Positions 57,973 through 64,000 of a stretch of 64,000 nucleotides of DNA are shown here, in pieces (position 1 is the first letter of the stretch; every line of letters starts with the position of its first letter). A model generated the notes under the pieces. That model was not told the DNA's origin, did not search any database, and worked only from the letters and a program-made list of their open reading frames with translations. Made by a program: the position numbers and the translations under genes. The stretch comes from Ruminococcus sp. Lineage in GTDB: Bacteria > Bacillota > Clostridia > Oscillospirales > Ruminococcaceae. The stretch lies in the NCBI GenBank assembly GCA_029062165.1, contig JAIDQQ010000023.1, positions 62,001 to 126,000 on the forward strand. Direction: 5' to 3'.

Positions 57973-58919
57973 AAATAGCCGTACTTGACTGGTACACCGT
58001 AAATATAAGTGGTGATATTTCAACAGCACCCCTCGAAGAACTCGGAGAAGTGAAAATAATTCCGCTTACGTCTCCGGAACAGATCGCCGAAAATATCGGA
58101 GATTCTGAAATAGTCCTGTGCAATAAAGTCATGATTACAAGGGACGTACTGGACAGATGTAGTAATATAAAGTATATAGGACTTTTTGCAACCGGTTACA
58201 ACAATATTGATATACCATACGCCACAGAAAAGGGTATAACAGTATGCAATGCCGGTTCATACTCCACCAACGCCGTAGCACAACAGACTTTTGCGTATAT
58301 TCTTGACTGGTCTAACCGCATAAGAGATTATGACATTGCCGTAAAAAACGGTGAATGGGAAAAATTTCCGTCGTTTTCGTATTTTCCGATACCTATGACG
58401 GAACTTACAGGAAAAACACTGTCAGTAATCGGATACGGTTCAATAGGAAAGAAAGTAGCCGAAATTGCTATGGCTTTCGGAATGAATGTCGTAATAAGCA
58501 CACGTACTCAACCTGTGGGCTGTCCGTATGAAGTCACTGATATAATATCCGCTGTGGAAAAAGCTGATTTTATTACATTTCACTGTCCGCTGACCGACAA
58601 GACCAAAGGTATTATAAATTCTGAACTGCTTTCACATATGAAGAAATCGGCTGTACTTATTAATACATCTCGTGGTGGGGTAGTCGTTGAAAAAGATTTA
58701 GCAGACGCTCTTAATAATAAGAGTATAGCCGGTGCGTATCTCGATGTACTCGAAAAAGAACCAATGTCACCGGATACGCCATTGAAAAACGTCCCGAACT
58801 GTATCATCACACCGCATACGTCGTGGGCATCTCTCGAGACAAGAAGCCGATTAGTAAATATAGTATGCGATAATATACGAAACTGGTTAAACGGTAAGCC
58901 TACAAACAAAGTAAATTAA
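57969..58919 (+). CDS. D-2-hydroxyacid dehydrogenase, NAD-dependent
   Basis: This 316-residue protein has the Rossmann motif GYGSIGKKVAEIA, the substrate-binding GLFATGYNNID, the catalytic Arg/Glu/His region (NTSRGGVV, LDVLEKEP, NCIITPHTSWAS). It is closest in pattern to glycerate dehydrogenase (HprA-type). The exact substrate cannot be read. It is in a unit with proB and proA, though no link to proline synthesis is known. Confidence 0.9.
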   Translation: MKIAVLDWYTVNISGDISTAPLEELGEVKIIPLTSPEQIAENIGDSEIVLCNKVMITRDVLDRCSNIKYIGLFATGYNNIDIPYATEKGITVCNAGSYSTNAVAQQTFAYILDWSNRIRDYDIAVKNGEWEKFPSFSYFPIPMTELTGKTLSVIGYGSIGKKVAEIAMAFGMNVVISTRTQPVGCPYEVTDIISAVEKADFITFHCPLTDKTKGIINSELLSHMKKSAVLINTSRGGVVVEKDLADALNNKSIAGAYLDVLEKEPMSPDTPLKNVPNCIITPHTSWASLETRSRLVNIVCDNIRNWLNGKPTNKVN

Positions 58920-58933
58920 AAGGAAAGATAATT

Positions 58934-59722
58934 ATGAGGAATATTTCTGAAAAAAAGAGAATAGTTATAAAACTCGGTACTTCAACACTCGCACACAAGA
59001 CAGGTAAATTAAATATCCGTCGCATGAATAACCTTGTACGTGTAATATCTGATTTGCATAACTCCGGACGTGAAATTATAATAGTATCGTCGGGTGCGGT
59101 AGGTCTCGGAGCAGGTAAACTCGGATTATCCGGCAGACCTAAAGACACTCGTATGAAACAGGCTGTAGCCTCTGTAGGACAGTGCGAGTTAATGCACATC
59201 TATGACGATATGTTTGAAAAATACAGCGTGACGGTAGGACAGATTCTGTTGACGAAGACCATTATAAGCAATCCTAATCACTGTAATAACTTCCGGAATA
59301 CCGTCGAGACACTCATAAGTATGGGAGTTATACCGATAGTCAACGAAAACGACACTATCGCCATTGACGAACTGGAGCTTGAAATAGGTGAAAATGATTC
59401 GCTGTCGGCACTGGTTGCGGAACTTGCGGAGGCTGATTTATTACTGATACTTTCGGATATTGATTCCCTTTACGACGATGACCCACGTACAAATCCAGAC
59501 GCCAGACCGATAACATACGTCGAGAAGATAACTCCGGAAATAGAAAGAGTTGCAGGCGGAGCAGGTACAAGTTTAGGTACTGGCGGAATGTCGACGAAAA
59601 TAAACGCCGGTAAGATAGCGTCAAATGCCGGTATAGATATGGTTATCATGAACGGCAAGAACCCCGATTTACTTTACGACTTATTCGAGGATAAGGAATT
59701 AGGTACTTTTTTCAAGGCTTGA
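58934..59722 (+). CDS. proB: Glutamate 5-kinase
   Basis: This 262-residue amino-acid kinase has IVIKLGTSTL at residue 10, SSGAVGLGAGKL and the substrate segment GTGGMSTKI. It lacks the C-terminal PUA domain found in the longer enzymes. ProB phosphorylates glutamate in the first step of proline synthesis and works with ProA. A membrane gene is inserted between proB and proA. Confidence 0.95.
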   Translation: MRNISEKKRIVIKLGTSTLAHKTGKLNIRRMNNLVRVISDLHNSGREIIIVSSGAVGLGAGKLGLSGRPKDTRMKQAVASVGQCELMHIYDDMFEKYSVTVGQILLTKTIISNPNHCNNFRNTVETLISMGVIPIVNENDTIAIDELELEIGENDSLSALVAELAEADLLLILSDIDSLYDDDPRTNPDARPITYVEKITPEIERVAGGAGTSLGTGGMSTKINAGKIASNAGIDMVIMNGKNPDLLYDLFEDKELGTFFKA

Positions 59723-59727
59723 TTGAT

Positions 59728-60171
59728 ATGAATAAGAAAAAAGAAAAAATCAAATTATTGCTTGATGTAGTCGCTGTTTTTGTCGCTTTAATCGTCGGAA
59801 TGTTTATTATTGATTTTCTTATTGAGGGCTTTTCAGTATTTGATACAAATTATCATTTTTTCGGCAAGAAACGTATCGCCGAAATGGAAGAACTGTTCGG
59901 AATAGAGGTCACGGACGATATACATTTAAAAGAGTACAGGGAATCCAGTTGGCTTAGTTTCGACTATGTTCTTGACATAAATCAGATAAACAGTTATACC
60001 GATTTTTTACAGAATAACGTAAAAAGTACTGATATTTCAGAACCGTCATTCGATGACCGTTTAAAAGAAGCGGTATCGTATAATTATACGTGGCAGAACG
60101 ATACAGTATATATCTATTTTCTGCGACAAAGAGACAGTACATATATTGCAGAACTAAGTATAGTCAGATAA
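59728..60171 (+). CDS. Uncharacterised protein with one N-terminal helix
   Basis: This 147-residue protein has a lysine-rich N-terminus, one membrane helix (about 10-32, LLLDVVAVFVALIVGMFIID) and an acidic outer part with several aromatics. No family recognised. The ribosome binding site is weak; TTG 59719 overlaps the proB stop and is less likely. Its place between proB and proA is unusual. Confidence 0.65.
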   Translation: MNKKKEKIKLLLDVVAVFVALIVGMFIIDFLIEGFSVFDTNYHFFGKKRIAEMEELFGIEVTDDIHLKEYRESSWLSFDYVLDINQINSYTDFLQNNVKSTDISEPSFDDRLKEAVSYNYTWQNDTVYIYFLRQRDSTYIAELSIVR

Positions 60172-60194
60172 AAATTTTTTATGAGGTGATATTT

Positions 60195-61442
60195 ATGAAT
60201 TACACAGAAACACTCGGCATTAACGCCAGAAATGCAGAACCGAAAATATCTTCTGCACCCACAGCACTCAAAAACAAGGCACTTTCCGCAATCGCAAAGG
60301 CACTTACTGAAAATGCCGGTCTGATAATTGCCGAAAACGCCAAGGACTTACAGAACGCCAAGGAAAACGGTATGTCAGAAGCAATGCAGGACAGGTTAAA
60401 ACTCGACGAAAAACGTATAGCCGGTATGGCACAGGGTGTCAGGGAAATAATCTCCCTCAATGACCCGATAGGTCAGATTATCGACGGTTTTGTACGTCCG
60501 AACGGTCTGCGAATAACCAAAACAAGAGTACCATTAGGAGTAATCGGGATAATTTTTGAATCAAGACCGAATGTCACAGTAGACGCCGCTACACTGTGTC
60601 TGAAAGCCGGTAACGCCGTAATTCTGAAAGGCGGTAAGGAAGCTATAAACTCAAATAAATGTCTCGGAGCGATAATGCGTAAGGCTCTCGAAGATACCGG
60701 ACTTCCGGCGGATATAATACAGGTTGTGGAAAATACATCCCGTGAGACCACTAACGAACTCATGAAGTTAAACAAATACCTTGATGTGTTAATACCTCGT
60801 GGAAGTGCCGGACTTATTCAGGCAGTCGTGAATAATGCTACAGTACCGGTAATCGAGACCGGTACAGGAAACTGTCATGTATATGTCGACGCTTCGGCGG
60901 ATTTGGAGATGGCTGTCGATATAGCCGATAACGGAAAAACACAGCGTCCGTCAGTATGTAACGCCATAGAAAGTCTTTTGGTACACAAGGACTGTGCGGA
61001 AAAATTCCTGCCTATGATTGCGGAACGTTTCAAGGCACACGACGTTAAAATATACGGTTGCGACAGAACTATTGAAATACTCGGCGACGGTATAGAAAAG
61101 GCTACCGATAAAGAATATGCTACAGAATTTCTTGACTATGTTATTTCTGTAAAGGTTGTAGAGAACGTCGACGAGGCAATAGCACATATAAGAAAATACG
61201 GTACACATCATTCAGAATGTATCGTTACGAAATCGCTTGAAAATGCCGAAAAATTTCAGAAAGAAATTGACGCTTCCGCAGTATACGTCAACGCCTCGAC
61301 GAGATTCACTGACGGTGGTGAATTTGGTTTCGGTGCGGAGATAGGCATATCCACACAGAAACTACACGCAAGAGGTCCTATGGGTCTTACGGAACTTACT
61401 ACAGTAAAGTATCTTATTAATGGTAACGGACAGATACGTTAA
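60195..61442 (+). CDS. proA: Gamma-glutamyl phosphate reductase
   Basis: This 415-residue protein of the aldehyde dehydrogenase superfamily has the NADP-binding and catalytic segment RPSVCNAIESLLVH, with the catalytic Cys, and the C-terminal GEFGFGAEIGISTQKLHARGP. ProA reduces gamma-glutamyl phosphate to the semialdehyde. I start at ATG 60195 with GAGGTGAT upstream; the ATG at 60090 lies in the preceding gene. Confidence 0.96.
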   Translation: MNYTETLGINARNAEPKISSAPTALKNKALSAIAKALTENAGLIIAENAKDLQNAKENGMSEAMQDRLKLDEKRIAGMAQGVREIISLNDPIGQIIDGFVRPNGLRITKTRVPLGVIGIIFESRPNVTVDAATLCLKAGNAVILKGGKEAINSNKCLGAIMRKALEDTGLPADIIQVVENTSRETTNELMKLNKYLDVLIPRGSAGLIQAVVNNATVPVIETGTGNCHVYVDASADLEMAVDIADNGKTQRPSVCNAIESLLVHKDCAEKFLPMIAERFKAHDVKIYGCDRTIEILGDGIEKATDKEYATEFLDYVISVKVVENVDEAIAHIRKYGTHHSECIVTKSLENAEKFQKEIDASAVYVNASTRFTDGGEFGFGAEIGISTQKLHARGPMGLTELTTVKYLINGNGQIR

Positions 61443-61454
61443 GGGGGTTGACGT

Positions 61455-62810
61455 ATGAATAAAATTCAGGACGAAATTAAAACACAGAATAATCCTAAAC
61501 CTATTAAGAAACTTAAACCTCTGAAACCGGTAAACACTTCCGCAAAACCGTCTGAAAATAAAGAAAAATCCGATAAGAAACCCGAAGAAAAACCGTTAAA
61601 AAAATCCGATACAAAAAAAACTGAAAGTAAAAAATCGGATAAACCAACACCAAAAAACAAAAAGCCGGAAAACAAAAAACCAGAAAGAAAAGGTTTTTTT
61701 GAGAGCGTAAAAGATATGATGTACGCTTCCGCTGACGACGATGCAGACGAAGAAACGGAAAATAAATCCGAAGATATTCCGGAAGAAAAAGAAGATACTA
61801 AAGCTACTCTCGAAAATATAAGCGAAGTACTTGCGGAAATAAACGACGAACTCCCGACAGATAAACCCGAAGAAACTGTAAAAAAAGAAGAAGCAGAAGA
61901 AGTAAAAGAAACAGAAAAAACATCTCCGGAGCAGGTAAAAAAACCTGAAAATAATAACAGTAACAACAGTAACCGTAAAAAGAAAAACAAAAATAAAAAC
62001 AAGTCTCAACAGAAAAATAATTCCGCCGATAACAAAAAAACGGAATTAAAACCGGAAAAATCAACTGAAAAATCAGAAACCGTCGCTGAATCCAAACCGG
62101 AAGAACTCGAAAAACCGAAAGAACCTGAAAAAACTGAAACTGTCAGAACTCCGAAAGAAGTAACAATAGAAAGAGTACCAGCACCGAAAGAAGATTATAC
62201 TTTCATAAAAATGTTGTGTGCTACTTTTCTGGCATTAGTCCTGATAATCGGTATAAGGTCATGTGTAAGCGGAAAAACTTCTTCTGACGATAAGTACAGA
62301 AAAGCAATATATCCGGCAGTAATCACGGATATAAATTCATTTGAAAATCCGTCGGAATTGCCAGTAAGTCAGATATTAAGTACGGCTGTATGGTCAGTCA
62401 TAATAGACAACGAAAAACTTTCGGCATATCCGCAACGTGTCGACGATATGGCAATCATACCGGCAGAGGATATTGAAAAATATGCAACTGAAATTTTCGG
62501 CGAGGATATTCCGGAACTTACACACAGTACTATACTTACATCTGATTCAAAATTCTACTACAATGATGAGGCAAACTCCTATACCGTTGAAGTAAGTCCG
62601 CATAATGTGACGTATTCGCCGGAAGTTACTTCCGTATCGAAAAAAAGCGGAAAATATATCGTTGAAGTGAACTACATAGAACAGCACCCCGAATGGATAG
62701 AAGATACTGTTTCAAAGACCGCTGAATACGTACTCTCGAAAAACGGCAACGGTTACATGATTGAATCCATGCACGAAAAAACTACTACTACAGATACTAC
62801 AACGGAATAA
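61455..62810 (+). CDS. Membrane protein with long charged N-terminal region
   Basis: This 451-residue protein has about 240 residues very rich in Lys, Glu, Pro and Asn, then one membrane helix (about 250-270, FIKMLCATFLALVLIIGIRS) and a 175-residue outer domain that is beta-rich. No family is recognised. The charged half is presumably cytoplasmic and disordered. It starts 13 bases after proA with AGGGGG upstream. It is followed by a bidirectional terminator. Confidence 0.75.
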   Translation: MNKIQDEIKTQNNPKPIKKLKPLKPVNTSAKPSENKEKSDKKPEEKPLKKSDTKKTESKKSDKPTPKNKKPENKKPERKGFFESVKDMMYASADDDADEETENKSEDIPEEKEDTKATLENISEVLAEINDELPTDKPEETVKKEEAEEVKETEKTSPEQVKKPENNNSNNSNRKKKNKNKNKSQQKNNSADNKKTELKPEKSTEKSETVAESKPEELEKPKEPEKTETVRTPKEVTIERVPAPKEDYTFIKMLCATFLALVLIIGIRSCVSGKTSSDDKYRKAIYPAVITDINSFENPSELPVSQILSTAVWSVIIDNEKLSAYPQRVDDMAIIPAEDIEKYATEIFGEDIPELTHSTILTSDSKFYYNDEANSYTVEVSPHNVTYSPEVTSVSKKSGKYIVEVNYIEQHPEWIEDTVSKTAEYVLSKNGNGYMIESMHEKTTTTDTTTE

Positions 62811-62835
62811 TTTCACACGCAAAACGCAAAAAAAG

Positions 62836-62866
62836 ACCTTGCTTTTATAAAAAAAGCAAGGTTTTT
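62836..62866. terminator. Bidirectional terminator between the charged membrane protein and GH25
   Basis: ACCTTGCTTTT (62836-62846) and AAAAGCAAGGT (62852-62862), flanked by A and T runs on both sides. Confidence 0.9.
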
Positions 62867-62870
62867 AATA

Positions 62871-63857
62871 TTATTTGCTGTAATCCTTGAAACTGATATT
62901 CAAATCAACATCTGTTGAGATTCCTGGTATTTTTCCGTCGCTGGCGTACTGCCATATCTTGAAATCGTGGTAGTAAGTCGGTTCGTCTTCCTCGTCCTCA
63001 ATGTACTCCGCAAGCCATAAATCGTACTGCTGTATTCTCGACAAATCAAGTTTGTAAAGTAATGTACTTGTATTCTGATAAATCATAGGTGTATAACCGG
63101 CTTCCTTTATACGTTCGCAGAAAGCTATACAACAGTCTGTGAGGGAATCAGTAGAAATATCATCTGTACGGGCATAGTCTTCATAGATAATTTCCCAGTC
63201 GAATACAACCGGATACGTTATATTGAACGGTTTTATACATTCAATGACAGCGTCAGCTTCTTTAATAGCTTCCTCAACTGTAAGTGCCTGTGAAAAGAAG
63301 TATACACCTGTATGAACACCGGCACGGTCAGCGGAGTAGAGATTTTCTTTGAATCTGCTGTCATATATAATACCGCCGTCGGCATAAGTCCGGCAACCTA
63401 CTCTTATGAAAGCAAAATCAATACCGGAATCCTTTACCTGTTTCCAGTCTATGTAACCCTGAAATTCAGAAACGTCTATACCGTCAATTTCTACTTCTTT
63501 TTCGTCAGCCGGAAGCCCTGTCATTTCTTCGTGAAAAGCATAGCCTTCTTTTGACATTGTTGTTGTGAGTGGTACAGTAGTAGTTGTAGTAGTGGTAGTA
63601 GTGAATGATGTTGTAGTAGTAATATCTTCGGACAGCATTTCACTGTTGATAATATTATCCGTGACAGTTTCAGCGGATTGTGTTTCCGGTTGGTAGGCGA
63701 TTCCTGTACTGTAAGCCTGCTCTTTGGTTATGGTAGGTATGGTACTGCCTGTCCTGTTATGTACCAGTGTATACCATACAAGCGGAACAGCCAGTATAAC
63801 TATCAGGACAGCTTCAATAATGGCGATAGTCTTTATTTTTTTATTATCATTAAACAT
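62871..63857 (-). CDS. Membrane-anchored GH25 lysozyme
   Basis: This 328-residue protein has one N-terminal membrane helix (about 8-30), a Thr-rich linker (about 80-102) and a GH25 muramidase domain (about 125-325). GIDVSEFQGYIDW and the catalytic VFDWE motif are present. GH25 enzymes cut the muramic acid bond in peptidoglycan. The linker design is like that of the VanY protein, so both wall enzymes may be placed at the same distance from the membrane. Confidence 0.93.
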   Translation of the reverse strand: MFNDNKKIKTIAIIEAVLIVILAVPLVWYTLVHNRTGSTIPTITKEQAYSTGIAYQPETQSAETVTDNIINSEMLSEDITTTTSFTTTTTTTTTVPLTTTMSKEGYAFHEEMTGLPADEKEVEIDGIDVSEFQGYIDWKQVKDSGIDFAFIRVGCRTYADGGIIYDSRFKENLYSADRAGVHTGVYFFSQALTVEEAIKEADAVIECIKPFNITYPVVFDWEIIYEDYARTDDISTDSLTDCCIAFCERIKEAGYTPMIYQNTSTLLYKLDLSRIQQYDLWLAEYIEDEEDEPTYYHDFKIWQYASDGKIPGISTDVDLNISFKDYSK

Positions 63858-63890
63858 TTTTTCCTCCTCTATAAAAACACTGCTTTTAAT

Positions 63891-63919
63891 ATAATATCAT
63901 ATTTCAGCGTATTTGTAAA
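63891..63919 (-). promoter_or_regulatory. Promoter of the GH25 gene
   Basis: Minus strand: TTTACA (63919-63914), a 17-base spacer and TATTAT (63896-63891). Confidence 0.75.
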
Positions 63920-63941
63920 CAGTTTACGAAAAAAATTTCTG

Positions 63942-63970
63942 TTGACAATAATTTATAATTATGATATAAT
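63942..63970 (+). promoter_or_regulatory. Promoter leading out of the window
   Basis: TTGACA (63942-63947), a 17-base spacer and TATAAT (63965-63970). AAAGGAAC near 63988 is a ribosome binding site, so the next gene begins just past the right edge. Confidence 0.85.
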
Positions 63971-64000
63971 CAGCTTATTATAAAATGAAAGGAACGTTTT

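Noticed and set aside
61466-62064. Long Phe/Leu/Ser-rich minus-strand frames opposite the charged membrane protein
   Set aside because: They mirror Lys/Glu codons of the real gene and have no start signal.

Overview
The window is a low-to-mid GC Firmicute chromosome segment. Gene content points to a cellulosome-forming Ruminococcus-type (Oscillospirales) bacterium. Evidence includes four secreted proteins with closely related C-terminal dockerins, long threonine-rich linkers, an IspH-S1 fusion, the clostridial order miaB-ylbF-mutS-mutL-miaA-hfq, and the division tail yggS-sepF-ylmH-divIVA-ileS-lspA-rluD. Species is not assigned. No rRNA, tRNA, CRISPR array, prophage or intact insertion sequence was seen.

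Layout: 1-2965 holds the end of cmk, plsC and the ispH-rpsA fusion. 3033-3994 holds two small genes of unknown role. 4076-18779 is a fibre-degradation region: GH9-CBM3-dockerin, CBM4-Ig-GH9-dockerin, a tandem PL1 pectate lyase with dockerin, and, on the minus strand, a dockerin protein with four CxxC...CxxC modules that I cannot assign to a known family. The minus-strand operon rpmG-secE-nusG-rplK-rplA is nested inside this region, with two leaders that look like the ribosomal L1 binding site. 19048-28629 is tRNA modification, the Y-complex protein YlbF, mismatch repair and Hfq, with a GH3 lipoprotein placed between mutS and mutL. 28645-36948 is the division cluster plus ileS, lspA and rluD. 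36954-39611 carries a HAD phosphatase and a split transketolase. 39738-43296 carries a VanY carboxypeptidase, an oligopeptide-type binding lipoprotein and an AraC regulator.

43476-51118 is more accessory: a large anchored protein of unknown role, a PhoP/PhoR-type pair, a paralogous gene pair, spoIIID, a candidate small RNA, a yjdF riboswitch with yjdF, and four small genes resembling an immunity or defence-type cluster. 51121-57972 holds glgB and a TetR gene facing away from each other over interlocked promoters, a DUF1540 protein, ireB, a 49-residue small protein, a PdaA-like deacetylase, and a DUF1836-prohibitin operon with a palindrome in its promoter spacer. 57969-62810 holds a 2-hydroxyacid dehydrogenase, proB, an inserted membrane gene, proA and a charged membrane protein. 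62871-63857 is a GH25 lysozyme. A strong promoter at the right edge leads out of the window.

Most promoters read as sigma-70 type boxes with an exact 17-base spacer, and most transcription units end in clear hairpin-plus-T terminators, so transcription units can be read with fair confidence. The observations most worth following up are the four-module cysteine dockerin protein, the candidate pseudoknot in front of sepF, the structured leader of the second GH9 gene, the candidate small RNA next to yjdF, and the internal ribosome binding site in the ispH-rpsA fusion.
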